From Ostreococcus mediterraneus (taxonomy: Eukaryota > Chlorophyta > Mamiellophyceae > Mamiellales > Bathycoccaceae): 64,000 bases of DNA. The DNA lies in the NCBI GenBank assembly GCA_012295225.1, contig WMKK01000018.1, forward strand, positions 224,898 to 288,897, read 5' to 3'. Made by a program: the position numbers and the translations under genes. Within the stretch, counting starts at the first letter, position 1. Every line of letters begins with the position of its first letter. Below, one piece after another: positions 10,075 to 20,713 of the stretch. The notes under the pieces are model-generated. The model was given only the letters and a program-made list of their open reading frames with translations. It had not been told where the DNA came from and did no database searches.

Positions 10075-10272
10075 CTACCCGCCCGCCGGACGCAAACCCG
10101 ACTTTCGTAGCTCGTTTTTGCGTCGTCGCTGGGACATCTTTTTCGCCGGTTTCGGCGGATATTCCTTCAACGCCCGTCGATAGAGCACGACATTGGCCAA
10201 CAAAAACGCGACGACGAACGTGACGACGACGAGGACGATCGCGAGCGCCGGGTTACCGCCCTCGCGCGCCAT
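10075..10272 (-). CDS. S1FA: S1FA-like small membrane-anchored basic protein
   Basis: A 65-residue protein starting MAREGGNPALAIVLVVV. Seen: one hydrophobic helix of about 20 residues (ALAIVLVVVTFVVAFLLANV), then YRRALKEYPPKPAKKMSQRR, then a short basic tail. The pattern NPxLxVLLVVxxxxxxFLxxNxxLY....PP.KKKP.S.KK is that of plant S1FA, first described as a DNA-binding protein for the S1F site of plastid-protein genes. The hydrophobic helix makes that role doubtful, and a membrane role is at least as likely. Start choice: upstream codons are Arg-rich and not family-like. Confidence 0.8.
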   Translation of the reverse strand: MAREGGNPALAIVLVVVTFVVAFLLANVVLYRRALKEYPPKPAKKMSQRRRKNELRKSGLRPAGG

Positions 10273-10526
10273 GGCGATGGGTGTCGCGGGTGATGTTCGT
10301 GCGCAGCGCAGTGCGGGTGATTGATGCAATTGTCGCGATCGTCGCCATTTCGACGCGCGACGCACGCGTTCGTGCGACGTCTGCCGCGAGTGGTGCGCGA
10401 GACACACTCGTGCGCGCGCGTAGGCGGTGGTGCAACGCCCGTGCGCGGCGCGCCGACGCGTTCGGACGGTGGAATTCGTTGCGTCGTGTGTGCTAAACGA
10501 CATTGCATCGCATTTCGCATTCATTC

Positions 10527-12140
10527 ATGGCGACGTTCTCGGCGCCGGTGAACTTGTTAAAGCCCGAGACGGCGTTGCACGATGGTCGGTTCATCGTCAG
10601 TGCGCAGAAGCTCGGACGAGGGCAGTTTGCGGAGGTGTACGCGGCGAGCGATGGTGCGCATCCGAGCGGAGAGGCAAACGCGCGCGTCGCCATCAAAATT
10701 GAGAGCGAGCCGCGCACGACCGCGCGTGAAGGGCGGGTGATGCGCGCGCTGAGCGGGAAGAAACACTTTTTGGAGCTCTTGTGCGAAGGGTCGCACGAAG
10801 GGAAGCCGTTTTTGGCGATGGATTTGGTTGGGGAGAATTTGGCGGATGTGCGCGCGAGACGACCGGGCGGAAGGTTTACGGCGCGAACGGTGTCGGCGAT
10901 CGCGGTGGCGATGTTAGAAGCGTTGGAATCGATGCATGAGTTAGGATACGTGCATCGAGACATCAAGCCCGGGAATGTGTGCATAGGGAACGGGCGCGAG
11001 GGGATGAGAGAGTTTTATTTGATTGATTTTGGACTGGCGCGCAAATATGTCGACGACGACGGGAAAGTGATTCCGGAACGTAAAGATACGACGTTTAGAG
11101 GCACGACGACGTATGCGAGCGTGTATGCGCATGAGGGTAAAGAGCAGAGCGCTCGGGATGATTTGTTTTCGACGTTGTACATTATCGTTGAATCCATCGA
11201 GGGCGTGTTGCCGTGGAAAGCGGGCGAGCGTTCGCTGACGAAACCAGAGGTTGAAAAGATTAAAAAGGAGTGCTTGAAGAACCCTCAAAAATTATGCCCC
11301 ACTGTGAGGTGCCCGCCCGCGGTGGAGACATTCGCGCGCGTCATTAGGACGTTGAAGTATGGTGAAAAACCAAATTACGCGGCGTTGAAGGCGCCGTTTG
11401 AACAAGTGATTCGGGACGCCGGCGACGCGGGTTTGGATTGGGAAAGTAGCGCCGTCGCGGCGACCGTGGCGGTAGCTACTACTACACCCGAATCACAGCA
11501 CGCGAATCGTGCGACCGCACCACCAATGCCTGATGGTCCTCCACCACCCGTCGCGTCGTACGCGGAAGTCGCGTCCAACGGCGGCAACGTCACCGGAAAC
11601 AAACGTCAGAGAGAAGACGAACCAAATGTTCCCGACGACGGGCGCCTAGCGGCGCCTCCACCGCCGCCGCTCGCACCTCCCAGAGGATCTTTGGTGAACT
11701 TGGCGTACGAATCACCGTCGTCCATTCCTCCACGACTCGCCGACATTGTTCGCGACGTCGGACATCGCTCGACGTTTGAAGAAGCCTTAGCCGTCGCGAG
11801 CGGATTAGTATCCTACGTCGCCGAGAACACGTTGCGTCGAGAGAAAGATTTCCCATGTGATCCCGTGCGTGCGAGTGTGAGTGATCTCAAAGAGATCTGC
11901 TTTCGCATCGTCGGTCAGATTGACAAGACGTTCGGCGGTCCCGGCAGACGCGGCGTCGCCCCTCCGCGTCGAGATTTCGGCGGCGGCGGGGGCAATCGCG
12001 GTGGAGGCGGTAATTTTGGCAACCATGGCCATCGTGATCATCAACAACAACATAATCGACGCGGACCTGGTGATGACGGACCTGGTGGAGACCAGCGCCG
12101 CGGCCCTGGTGGAGACGGCAAGCACCGAAGAAGAAATTAA
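10527..12140 (+). CDS. Casein kinase 1 superfamily protein kinase (TTBK/VRK-like)
   Basis: A 537-residue protein from the Met before ATFSAPVNLL. Kinase domain about residues 20-300: Gly loop LGRGQFAEVY, AIKIE lysine, HRDIKPGNVCIG catalytic loop, IDFGLARKY in place of the usual DFG context, and FRGTTTYASVYAH, which is characteristic of CK1-family kinases close to tau-tubulin kinases. The C-terminal 220 residues are proline-rich (PPPPVASYAEV) and end in Gly/Arg/Asp-rich repeats (GGGGGNRGGGGNFG), suggesting RNA or phase-separation contacts. The kinase should be catalytically active, since the Lys and catalytic Asp are present. Confidence 0.9.
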   Translation: MATFSAPVNLLKPETALHDGRFIVSAQKLGRGQFAEVYAASDGAHPSGEANARVAIKIESEPRTTAREGRVMRALSGKKHFLELLCEGSHEGKPFLAMDLVGENLADVRARRPGGRFTARTVSAIAVAMLEALESMHELGYVHRDIKPGNVCIGNGREGMREFYLIDFGLARKYVDDDGKVIPERKDTTFRGTTTYASVYAHEGKEQSARDDLFSTLYIIVESIEGVLPWKAGERSLTKPEVEKIKKECLKNPQKLCPTVRCPPAVETFARVIRTLKYGEKPNYAALKAPFEQVIRDAGDAGLDWESSAVAATVAVATTTPESQHANRATAPPMPDGPPPPVASYAEVASNGGNVTGNKRQREDEPNVPDDGRLAAPPPPPLAPPRGSLVNLAYESPSSIPPRLADIVRDVGHRSTFEEALAVASGLVSYVAENTLRREKDFPCDPVRASVSDLKEICFRIVGQIDKTFGGPGRRGVAPPRRDFGGGGGNRGGGGNFGNHGHRDHQQQHNRRGPGDDGPGGDQRRGPGGDGKHRRRN

Positions 12141-12181
12141 TTTGCAACACGCAAACATGGACTCGCGCCTCACTCTCCGCC

Positions 12182-12592
12182 ATGCGCGTAGCTCTTACAG
12201 CGTCCTCGTCACGCGCGCACACTCGTGGCGCGTCGTCAACGACGCGTTCTCATTGTCGTCGTGGTCATCACACGACCGTGCGCGCAGTAGACCGCAACCG
12301 ACCCGTAGCACCGCCTGAAGTCGTCGAGCTCTTGCGCGAACACCCGAACGACCCCGCCGACGTCTGGGCTTCAAAGCCTCCGTGGTGCCAACCCTGGACG
12401 ATCGTCGCCACCGGTGCGTGCGTCGTCGCCGCGCCCACACAAGTCATTCACTGGCCGTGGTGGACGAGCGCGCTCGTGAGCGTTCCCATCGGCGCGTGGT
12501 GGTTTTTATTCCTCGGCGTCATGCCTCGGCAGTTTAGCGACTACGTTCGGGACGTCCGCGCGACGTACGACGCGATCGACGACAGCACATAG
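12182..12592 (+). CDS. Plastid-targeted small membrane protein (cyanobacterial-type DUF)
   Basis: A 136-residue protein. An N-terminal Ser/Thr/Arg-rich leader of about 35 residues resembles a chloroplast transit peptide. The mature part has WASKPPWCQPWTIVATG, a first hydrophobic span, a W-rich turn (IHWPWWTSALVSVP) and a second span (IGAWWFLFLGVMP), followed by a charged tail. The motif W.LKP.WCQPWSI...G followed by two short spans is, as I recall it, that of a small family shared by cyanobacteria and plant chloroplasts with no assigned role. It lies 41 bp after the kinase stop, on the same strand. Confidence 0.7.
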   Translation: MRVALTASSSRAHTRGASSTTRSHCRRGHHTTVRAVDRNRPVAPPEVVELLREHPNDPADVWASKPPWCQPWTIVATGACVVAAPTQVIHWPWWTSALVSVPIGAWWFLFLGVMPRQFSDYVRDVRATYDAIDDST

Positions 12593-12694
12593 AACTAGAC
12601 AACCTCCGTACGTAGCATGCAATATAATATTATTAAAAGTTAGTTTCCTAGTATACATATCGTCACCAGTCCCCGCGTCATCGACGAAAGCCTC

Positions 12695-13183
12695 CTAGTC
12701 GTTCAACACAAAGTTGATGAACTCATCGTAGTCGACCTCCCCGTCCCCCGTCGTATCCGCCAACCGTATCGCATCATCAATCTCCTGATCCGTCAACTTC
12801 TCCCCAATCACCTTCATCACACTCTTCAATTCCTCTGCACTTATCGTACCGCTCTTATCCTTATCAAACACCATAAAAACGTCCCTGAGCTCCTTCTCCG
12901 GGTCGCCCTCGTTCATCTTTCGCAACATCATGGTTAAAAATTCTGGAAAATCAATCGCCCCGTCGCCATCGGCGTCGATCTCGCTCACCATCGCATCGAG
13001 CTGCGCCTTGGTGGGTTTTTGCCCGAGCGATTTCATCACCTCCCCGAGCTCTTCGGCGGTGATCGTGCCCCCACCGTCGACGTCGAAGATGTCAAAGGCT
13101 TCTTTAAACTCCTTCACCTGCGCGCGGGTCAAGTACGGCCATTCGGCGGCGAGTTGTTCGTCGGTGAGGTACTTGCGCGACAT
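12695..13183 (-). CDS. CAM: Calmodulin
   Basis: A 162-residue protein with four EF-hands in the canonical calmodulin arrangement: loops [36 protein letters not shown] and [12 protein letters not shown] all keep Asp at position 1 and an acidic residue at position 12. The linkers [18 protein letters not shown] and [14 protein letters not shown] are calmodulin-like. It is 13 residues longer at the N terminus than classical calmodulin ([19 protein letters not shown]). It is a cytosolic calcium sensor. Its start is 186 bp from the start of a divergent voltage-gated channel gene. Confidence 0.93.
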   Translation of the reverse strand: MSRKYLTDEQLAAEWPYLTRAQVKEFKEAFDIFDVDGGGTITAEELGEVMKSLGQKPTKAQLDAMVSEIDADGDGAIDFPEFLTMMLRKMNEGDPEKELRDVFMVFDKDKSGTISAEELKSVMKVIGEKLTDQEIDDAIRLADTTGDGEVDYDEFINFVLND

Positions 13184-13369
13184 GACGCGGTGCGAGTACG
13201 CGTGGATGTCCTCGCCGAGCGCGTGTGTGCGGGTTTGCGCGCGTCGCGGGAGTTGAGCCGGGCGCGATCCCGCGTTGTTTGGCGTGCCGTTGAATGCGGC
13301 TGCGTGGTCGCTAGAGCACGACGCGAGCGAGCGCGTTGGCGGCGTCGACTGCGCGCGGAATAGAGCGAT
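13184..13369. promoter_or_regulatory. Shared divergent promoter region, calmodulin / cation channel
   Basis: This is the whole 186-bp interval between the two start codons. It is GC-rich, with no TATA box that I can see. Because it contains both 5' flanks it must hold both promoters, which makes co-regulation possible but unproven. Confidence 0.5.
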
Positions 13370-16300
13370 ATGGACTTTGTCCTTAGCTCGCCGCGGTCGG
13401 CAAAGTACGTTCGGCGCGTGGCGTCGAACGTTGAGGGCGATGGAGTCGTTGAGGTCACATCAACATCCAATGCAGACGATGATGAAGAAACGCTGCGGCC
13501 ACCGCCGAGGAACGCATTGACGCGCGCGATGGCGAGATGGCGCGATGATCATCATTCGTGTTTGTTGTTTGCGCGAGAATCGCGGTTTCGCGTTGGATGC
13601 GAGCGCATATCGACGTCGAAGTGGTTTCAAGGATTCGTCATGGCGTTGATGGTGGCGTCGAGCGTAGTTGTCGCTGTGGTGGCGCCAGATCGTGACAGTG
13701 GCTCGAACGAGGCGCAATGGGTGTCGGTATCGAGTTATTGCGTCACCGCGGTATTTGCAATCGAGGCGGTGTTGAAGATATGCGCGCTTGGGTTTGCGTT
13801 TGGTAAAGACGCGTACTTGACGTCGCGTTGGAACCAATTTGATTTTATATTAGTCGTATTGAGCATTGTTTTGGCGCCTCTCGGAGGCGCACACGTGGTG
13901 ACCGTGCGGCTGTTACGTGCGTTGCAACCCTTGCGGGTATTTGCGCGATATAGAAGCGGTAGATTAGTGATGCGGACTATGGCGCGCGCGTTGCCGCTGT
14001 TGGGAGACGTCGGACTCTTCTTGCTGTGGTTTTTAATTGTCTTCGCCGTGGGTGGTGTGACTATATTCGGAGGTAGGATGACGAGTAGATGGTACGGCGT
14101 GCCCCCGAGTGAAGCGTCGAATGCGGCGTATGTGTTTCCCACAGGGAGTGGGGTTGAAATTTGTGTGGCGCTGACGACGGCATGGCTTGGGGACGAAACA
14201 TTTGGTACGGATGGGACGTACCCCAACGAGTACGACAGCTCGTGCCAATTCTCTCAGCTTTATACTAATCGCTCGTCGACAGAGTATTGTTGTGATTCTG
14301 GTATTGACCCGTACGATGGGTTCGTGAACTTTGACAACGTCGGACGCGCCGGCATCGTGGCGTTGAACGGGATGACCATCGACGGTTGGAACGAGCTACT
14401 GAATCCCATGTCGTATGCCGCCGGATACACCCCGTCGGTGATTTGGTTTGGTATCGTCGTCATCGTTGGTGGATTTTTCGTCATGGAGCTGTTTACTTCG
14501 GTGATTTGTGCGACACTCACGCAAATTGGTTTGCGAGACGAAGAGGAAGCACTGCAAGAGGCGGTTGAAAACTTTGGCGAAGGCCAGGACGAAACAAACG
14601 ACGCAGACAAGGCACTAGAGGAAGGTGCAGACATTAAGACCTCCGCAGACGGTTCGGATGCGAATGAGTTACCAACCAGTCCGACGCGTCTGATATGCAT
14701 GTTTATTGCGACGCATGAGTCATTTAATACCTTTATCACGGCGCTCATCGTGTTGAACACGATTTTAATGATGGCGCAGCATTACGAGCAAGCGTCCGGA
14801 TTTACCACTGCAAGCACGGTGTTGGAGATTATATTTCTCGCATTTTTCGTGTTAGAAATGGTGATTAAACACATTGCATATGGTTTTAAAGGGTATTGGC
14901 GATTGAAAGAGAACTGCATTGACGGATTCATCGTCATCACGGGCGTCGTGAGCACTGCCGCTGAATCACAAGGTTTTTCCTTGTCATTTCTCCGTCTCAT
15001 GCGAATCTTCCGAGCGTTTAGAACGATTCGAGTGATTCGTCAGAATAGAGAGTTTAGAAAAATCGTCGCCAGTGCGCTCATCGGGCTGAATGACATGTGG
15101 GCGTTCTTGGTCGTCTGGCTCGTATTCACGGTCATCTTTTCCATTTACGGCTTCCAACTCTTTACCGGTTTAGGCACATTGGACGAGGAACGTCTCACCT
15201 TTAAAAGCTTTCCTAGAAGTGCGTTGACGTTATTTGTCATCGCCACTGGTGAGGACTCATTCGCGGTGGCTTGGAGTACGATGGTGGCGTACGGAAGCGA
15301 TTGGGTCGTGTTGTACATGATTGCATGGATTTTCCTGTCCACGGTGATTCTGTCACTCGTGTTGGGGATTTTGATCGACTCGTGCTCGTTAGTCGAGGTC
15401 GAGGAAGATAAGTTAGAGCATGAGGAGATTGAGGCGTTGCGATTGAAAGACGCCATCGAGCGTGCAGAGGCGATAATCTTGTCCAAGGAGGGTAAACTTA
15501 AACGCGTGATGCAAAACGCGACGTTTGCGTTAAGCGCGCTGACGTCGAGAGCAAAAGAAAAGTCAACCAAGTTTATGCGCCGCGTGGACTTAATCGAAAA
15601 TATAAAGGAGGAAGAAAATGTCGTGAAGGATACGTTTCCAAAGTCTAAATTCATGGAGAAGAAGATTGCGGGCGAGAGCGTCGCTAATGGCGACGAGGAT
15701 GAAATATCAATCTGGCCCATGAATTCCACGCAGAGTGGACATCCCGACGCTGCGACGCAACATATCGCCACATCACCCGTGCGTGGTGGCGGTGGCGGTA
15801 AACTTGCTGCGGCGAAAGCACAGCGTTTGCAAAAGCACGCAGTAGATGAAGTGTTGGCTGTGAAGATTTTCCTCGTCTCCGTCGGTCTCATGAAACTTCC
15901 ACCCAGAGAAACTTTGAAGATGTCCGAAAACGCACTCGAGGCGGCGCGCTTACGTCTGACACCACCCTTGAGTGTGCGAAAGTCTGGTGATAAATCATTC
16001 AAGCAGAGAATGATGGAAGAGCTAAGGCTGAAACACACGCAAAAGGTGGCAGACACCGGCGACAAAAATGAAGGTGCCAACGAAGAGGGGGACATCTCCG
16101 CCGAAGTCGCAGGTCCTTGGGCGCAAGCCGTTTTCGGCTCTAAGGTTCGAGTCGTCAAAGCCGACAGCGGCATTCCAGGCGTGATAATCACCAAAGATGG
16201 GGATATGATTCCGATATACAACGAATCTATCAAGCTCGAGCGATACAAGGCGCGCGCGCACGCATTTATTACGCATCGCTGGGTTGAAAACGTTGTGCTC

Positions 16301-18952
16301 TTAATCATCATCATCGGGAGCGCCTTGCTTGCCACGGAGACGCATACCTGGCCCAGCGCCGGCTCGAAGACTGCCGAAGTGTACGAAATGATTGAAGTCA
16401 TTTTCACCGTCATCTTTTGTATCGAAATGACGCTGAAGATGTTCGCGCTCGGCATATACGCACGACCGACGGCATACTTTCGTAATTCTTTTAATGTTTT
16501 GGATTTCCTCGTCGTCGTCACGTCGTTAGTGACGTTGATCGCGGGCAACAGTAGCGGTGGTGCCGTGCGCTCGTTGCGTTTGCTACGCATCATGCGTCCT
16601 TTACGGTCCATTCGACGTCTTCCAGGGTTACGTTTGGTCATCATGACTCTCGTCGCCGCTATTCCAGCGGTGAGCTATGTGTGCCTCCTCGGCGTCGTAT
16701 CCATGTCCATATTCGCCTTGCTCGGTATGGAACTCTTCATGGGGAAGATGTGGTCGTGCTACGTCGTCGAGAATGCAACGACGTTTACCACCAAGGCAAC
16801 CTGCGAAGCCGCGGGTGGAGTGTGGAGAAACGCAAAATTCAATTTTGACAATTTCGGTGCCGCCTTATTGTCGACGTTTCTCATGCACGCCGGCGATGAC
16901 TGGCAGGAAATCATGTGGGTCGCCATGGACGTCACTGGTGAGGGCACCGGATTACAAACTGATGCAAATCAGTACGCGGCATTTTACTTTGTCATCGCCG
17001 TTGCGCTCGGAAACTTTTTCTGGCTCAACCTGCTCGTCACAGCGCTGATTGACAACTTCAACAAAATGACCGTCGACGACAAGCTGACGTTTGTGACGCC
17101 GGCGCAACGTCGCTGGCAGCAAGCCATTGTGCGCGCGGCAGAGAAGGATGACGACGCGTGGCGGTACGTGTCCCCACCACCCGGCGCCACGCTCTGGGCT
17201 CGCGCGCGGAAAATCGTGCACAGCACATGCAAGCACAAGCAATTTGACTACTTCATGCTGTTCGTCGTCGCCGCGAACACGCTCGAGCTTCTCTTCCAAA
17301 CCGCAGATATGAGCCAAGCCGTATCCGACGTACACTTTTACCTGTCCATCATGTTCACGGCCATTTACGCCGTCGAAATGACCATGCTTCTCATGGCACA
17401 AGGTCGTCGACGGTATTTCGAAACGTACTGGAACTGGCTCGATGCGTTCGTCGTCTTCGTCGCCGTCGTTCAAACCGTCGGTCAAGGCACCGACTCGAGC
17501 TCGAGCGTCTTCGAGTACCTCCAGCTCGTGCGCTTGTTACGTCTGCTTAAACTCGTCAAAGCGCACTCTGGATTGCGTTCGCTATTCAATACGTTCATGA
17601 TGTCTCTCCCGGGCGTCTTCAACGTCGGTGCGTTGTCCCTTTTGGTGTTGTTCTCGTACTCCATCTTGGGCGTGTCGTTGTTTGGCGACTACACCGGCCC
17701 GTACGAAGGCGCCGTGTTGAGCGAGTTTTCCAACTTTGAAACCTTCTCCGGCGCCATGTCCGCGCTCTTCGCCGTCTACACCGGTGGATGGGTCGGTACC
17801 TTTGCCGAAGTCTACCAAACAGAAGCATGCTTGAGAACCGAACCGCCGTTTCTCGACGAAGCGTCGATGGATTGCTCGTACGACTACGCCGCCGTGGTCT
17901 TCTTCATTACGTTTGTACTCATCGCGTTGTTTTTGCTCGGCAATTTATTCGTCGCCATCGTGCTCGAACGGTTCACGGTGTCGAGCGACGCCGAAGGGCT
18001 GTACGACCATGCCGAGGTGATTGAAGTCATCAAGCACACGATTCAACTCAGAAAGCTCGCGTTGAAGATTCAGCAAAAGGCGACAGCAGCGCGAGCGCCG
18101 GGTGGGGCGTTGTTTAATGCGCCACGGAAACTGTCGTGGAGAGAAAAGAGCGCGACGATGATGGGGAGCAGGCGAGTGAAGAAGGTTGTGGCGGCGATTA
18201 GGTCGAGAGCAGAGTCGAGACAGACGTCGATGAATGAGAAGGGAGCCGACAGAGAGGCGCGTGACGGGGGAGACGGGCGAGCGAGCGGATTGGCGGTGTT
18301 TAAAAGCGCCGTCGAGAAACTCAAGGCTAAAGATTTGTTGACGAAACGTGCGTCAGGCGATGACGACGCCGCGACGGCGGTAGATGTTGGCGGCGATGGG
18401 TCGAGCGACGACGAGGGGTTATCGAATCCGGCGGATTTAGCCGCCTTTTTTGGCGAAAGTAGATTTGGCGCCTCGACGGCGCAGGCGCCGGCAACCATCG
18501 ACGACGACGTTGAGTACGTCGACGACGAGGATGATTACTATGGATTTTCACCACGCGCGCGCGCGGTGGTTCCTGGTGAAAATACGCCAGTCGAGGCGAT
18601 GAGCGAGCGACTGTCCGTCGCGGATTCCCACGACGATAGACGCACGGCTGATTACACGTCTGAAGGCGGCGACTCCATGGATGATTTCGCCACGCCTGGG
18701 ACGGGATTCAGATTCAACTCCGATGGGTCTGCCCCACAGAGCGCGCTCATGAGGCATTTACAACAACAAGAACACGATTACTTGATGGCGTTCAGAGACG
18801 AGAACGGTGTGGGGGCGCCGCCGGTGAGACAGTCGTCGCTGCTCGGAAGCGAAAGCGCGTATACGTCTGACGGCGACGCCACGTATCAGCCATCTGAGCC
18901 ATCTGAAGCGATGGCTGACGGTGAGTTCGCGGACTTATCGTTCAGATTGTAG
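13370..18952 (+). CDS. Four-domain voltage-gated cation channel (Cav/Nav superfamily)
   Basis: A 1,860-residue single-exon protein with four repeats of six spans (about residues 80-390, 440-690, 965-1265, 1290-1555). Each S4 has regularly spaced arginines: [52 protein letters not shown], and a weaker fourth, [18 protein letters not shown]. Pore loops read TIDGW, TGEDS, AGDDW and YTGGW, giving a selectivity ring of D338/E628/D1176/G1472 by alignment. Classical calcium channels have four Glu and animal sodium channels have DEKA. After the last span a helix contains [10 protein letters not shown] (about 1566-1575), an incomplete IQ-like calmodulin site. The 300-residue C-terminal tail is acidic and disordered. 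It should be a plasma-membrane channel passing Ca2+ and/or Na+. Confidence 0.95.
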   Translation: MDFVLSSPRSAKYVRRVASNVEGDGVVEVTSTSNADDDEETLRPPPRNALTRAMARWRDDHHSCLLFARESRFRVGCERISTSKWFQGFVMALMVASSVVVAVVAPDRDSGSNEAQWVSVSSYCVTAVFAIEAVLKICALGFAFGKDAYLTSRWNQFDFILVVLSIVLAPLGGAHVVTVRLLRALQPLRVFARYRSGRLVMRTMARALPLLGDVGLFLLWFLIVFAVGGVTIFGGRMTSRWYGVPPSEASNAAYVFPTGSGVEICVALTTAWLGDETFGTDGTYPNEYDSSCQFSQLYTNRSSTEYCCDSGIDPYDGFVNFDNVGRAGIVALNGMTIDGWNELLNPMSYAAGYTPSVIWFGIVVIVGGFFVMELFTSVICATLTQIGLRDEEEALQEAVENFGEGQDETNDADKALEEGADIKTSADGSDANELPTSPTRLICMFIATHESFNTFITALIVLNTILMMAQHYEQASGFTTASTVLEIIFLAFFVLEMVIKHIAYGFKGYWRLKENCIDGFIVITGVVSTAAESQGFSLSFLRLMRIFRAFRTIRVIRQNREFRKIVASALIGLNDMWAFLVVWLVFTVIFSIYGFQLFTGLGTLDEERLTFKSFPRSALTLFVIATGEDSFAVAWSTMVAYGSDWVVLYMIAWIFLSTVILSLVLGILIDSCSLVEVEEDKLEHEEIEALRLKDAIERAEAIILSKEGKLKRVMQNATFALSALTSRAKEKSTKFMRRVDLIENIKEEENVVKDTFPKSKFMEKKIAGESVANGDEDEISIWPMNSTQSGHPDAATQHIATSPVRGGGGGKLAAAKAQRLQKHAVDEVLAVKIFLVSVGLMKLPPRETLKMSENALEAARLRLTPPLSVRKSGDKSFKQRMMEELRLKHTQKVADTGDKNEGANEEGDISAEVAGPWAQAVFGSKVRVVKADSGIPGVIITKDGDMIPIYNESIKLERYKARAHAFITHRWVENVVLLIIIIGSALLATETHTWPSAGSKTAEVYEMIEVIFTVIFCIEMTLKMFALGIYARPTAYFRNSFNVLDFLVVVTSLVTLIAGNSSGGAVRSLRLLRIMRPLRSIRRLPGLRLVIMTLVAAIPAVSYVCLLGVVSMSIFALLGMELFMGKMWSCYVVENATTFTTKATCEAAGGVWRNAKFNFDNFGAALLSTFLMHAGDDWQEIMWVAMDVTGEGTGLQTDANQYAAFYFVIAVALGNFFWLNLLVTALIDNFNKMTVDDKLTFVTPAQRRWQQAIVRAAEKDDDAWRYVSPPPGATLWARARKIVHSTCKHKQFDYFMLFVVAANTLELLFQTADMSQAVSDVHFYLSIMFTAIYAVEMTMLLMAQGRRRYFETYWNWLDAFVVFVAVVQTVGQGTDSSSSVFEYLQLVRLLRLLKLVKAHSGLRSLFNTFMMSLPGVFNVGALSLLVLFSYSILGVSLFGDYTGPYEGAVLSEFSNFETFSGAMSALFAVYTGGWVGTFAEVYQTEACLRTEPPFLDEASMDCSYDYAAVVFFITFVLIALFLLGNLFVAIVLERFTVSSDAEGLYDHAEVIEVIKHTIQLRKLALKIQQKATAARAPGGALFNAPRKLSWREKSATMMGSRRVKKVVAAIRSRAESRQTSMNEKGADREARDGGDGRASGLAVFKSAVEKLKAKDLLTKRASGDDDAATAVDVGGDGSSDDEGLSNPADLAAFFGESRFGASTAQAPATIDDDVEYVDDEDDYYGFSPRARAVVPGENTPVEAMSERLSVADSHDDRRTADYTSEGGDSMDDFATPGTGFRFNSDGSAPQSALMRHLQQQEHDYLMAFRDENGVGAPPVRQSSLLGSESAYTSDGDATYQPSEPSEAMADGEFADLSFRL

Positions 18953-19049
18953 CAATATTTAATACCAATACTATTAACAGCTTTTACCGGTAGTACGGAA
19001 GACAATGACATGAGAAGACAAAATCGTGTGTTTGGCGTTGTTACAAGTG

Positions 19050-20528
19050 TTAATCAGAGTATTCATCGAGCGGTATCATCGTCGTCGGCTTTGGTGCTTC
19101 CTTGTTGACGGATTTCGCTGGAGGAGGTCTACTATTATTGTGGTATCTATCATCGGCACTTGGTTCAGTGACTCTGCGCACTTTCGCACGCTCTGCCGCC
19201 GCCGCCATGGACGCCGCAAACGACGAGCCCGCCGCCGCCGCACCAGGCGCGTCTGGCGTCTCCGCCGCCGACGACGCGTTATTCTTTCTCTTCTTTTGTC
19301 GAACACCCACGCGAGAGGCATCTAATGTCTCCCCTGCTGTGATTGAAGAAGCTATGCTCGCGTCAAACGCCGTGCGTAAATGTTTACCGCCTTGCAACAC
19401 GTCGCGAAGCCAGTCCCGCATCGTGTGCTCTTCGCGCTCCTGGTTGACGATGTGCGTGTACACAAACTTGTGTTTAAACGCCTCAACCTTGTCGTGATAT
19501 TTCGACAGCTCCATCGCCCCGTGCACCGCACCAAATTTATCATTGTACGCCTTGTAAATGCATTCACACAAAAACAGCCCGAGCTCTGGCGCCATCGGTG
19601 TCGGCGCGAATTGACTCGTGAGCAACGCAAACTTTTGGTCGTCCTCAGTCAATTCGCCGCGAACGACGGCGAGCATCGTCCCGATGAGCTTACGAATTTG
19701 GTGCAGCATAAACGACTGCCCGAGCACAGTGCACCGTACGAACTGCTCGCCATCCACCTCGAATGGTTCGGAGCAATCGAAACTTAAAATGTAACGCTTG
19801 GCTTGCGGATCCGTCGGCTTGACTTTCACCGTGTAGTTGTGAAAATTGTGCGTGCCGCAGTAATTTTTCAGCACCGCGTCGACACGCGCGCGCGTTTCTT
19901 CCGTAAATACAAATGTCTCAGATGCGCTCACCGCGGCATCGACACCTGCGCTCGCGGCTTTGCCCACGCTCGGGTCAAACGCCCACGTCGGTATCACGTA
20001 CTCGTACCGTCTTCGATCGCACATCGTCTTCGCATTAAACCCACCAGTGACGCGGTCGATCCCAAACACCTCAAACTTCTCCGGCAACGCCTCATTGATG
20101 CGCTCTAACATCCCTTCCGGCTCTAATACCATCCGACACGCGATGACTTGACCGACGGCGCTCACCCCCTTGTCCGTCCGCGCCGCCCGCGTCCACGCCA
20201 CCTTCCCGAAATCCCCCGCATTGGCGTCAGATATCCCCCCAGCCTTTACAATCGCCGCCTCCAACTCCCCTTCGATCGTCACCACGCCCGGATTACGCTG
20301 CATTCCGGCGTAGCCCGCGCCCACGTACGCGAATGACAGCGCCACCTTGCGCTTTTTGTTCGGATTCGACCCGGGCGCGCGGTCGCCGCCGCCCCCGTCC
20401 GCGACGCGCGCGTCACCCCCGTCATCGTCCTCGCGCGATGCGCGTTCGGGCGCCAGCGCCGCGGCGGCGTCGTCCGCGACCGGCGCACGCGCATCAGCAT
20501 CAGCATCAGCCGCCGCCATGCTCACCAA
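19050..20528 (-). CDS. PUS1: tRNA pseudouridine synthase, TruA/PUS1 family
   Basis: A 492-residue protein. The N-terminal 55 residues are Ala/Asp-rich. The catalytic domain begins KRKVALSFAYVGAGYAGMQ (family: ..Y.G..Y.G.Q) and contains the catalytic aspartate in ARTDKGVSAVGQ. FNAKTMCDRRRYEY, GTHNFHNYT and FMLHQIRKLIGTML follow in the expected order for PUS1. About 110 C-terminal residues are Lys/Ala-rich and likely disordered or nuclear-targeting. It isomerises uridine in tRNA (and, in PUS1, some other RNAs). A Met at codon 4 is an alternative start. It is divergent from the FAD enzyme. Confidence 0.92.
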   Translation of the reverse strand: MVSMAAADADADARAPVADDAAAALAPERASREDDDGGDARVADGGGGDRAPGSNPNKKRKVALSFAYVGAGYAGMQRNPGVVTIEGELEAAIVKAGGISDANAGDFGKVAWTRAARTDKGVSAVGQVIACRMVLEPEGMLERINEALPEKFEVFGIDRVTGGFNAKTMCDRRRYEYVIPTWAFDPSVGKAASAGVDAAVSASETFVFTEETRARVDAVLKNYCGTHNFHNYTVKVKPTDPQAKRYILSFDCSEPFEVDGEQFVRCTVLGQSFMLHQIRKLIGTMLAVVRGELTEDDQKFALLTSQFAPTPMAPELGLFLCECIYKAYNDKFGAVHGAMELSKYHDKVEAFKHKFVYTHIVNQEREEHTMRDWLRDVLQGGKHLRTAFDASIASSITAGETLDASRVGVRQKKRKNNASSAAETPDAPGAAAAGSSFAASMAAAAERAKVRRVTEPSADDRYHNNSRPPPAKSVNKEAPKPTTMIPLDEYSD

Positions 20529-20644
20529 CCGAAAGGCGCACGCGACGCGCGATGTGCGACCGACGCGTCACGCCGCGCGCGCGCCACGTCCGACACGCGT
20601 CGCTCAGTGCGCGCCGCGCGCGTCTCGCCCACCGAAACGCGCCG

Positions 20645-20675
<31 letters not shown>

Positions 20676-20713
20676 GCGTCGTCGCTCGCGGAGCTCGAAA
20701 TGACGTCACATCC

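Noticed and set aside
15145-16644. 499-codon open frame antisense to the cation channel
   Set aside because: It is Ser/Thr/Arg-rich, has no recognisable motif, and mirrors the strong codon bias of the real gene on the other strand.
20333-20713. N-terminal extension of the FAD oxidoreductase
   Set aside because: It overlaps the start of the divergent pseudouridine synthase and is Arg/Asp low-complexity; a shorter transit peptide from 20552 remains possible.
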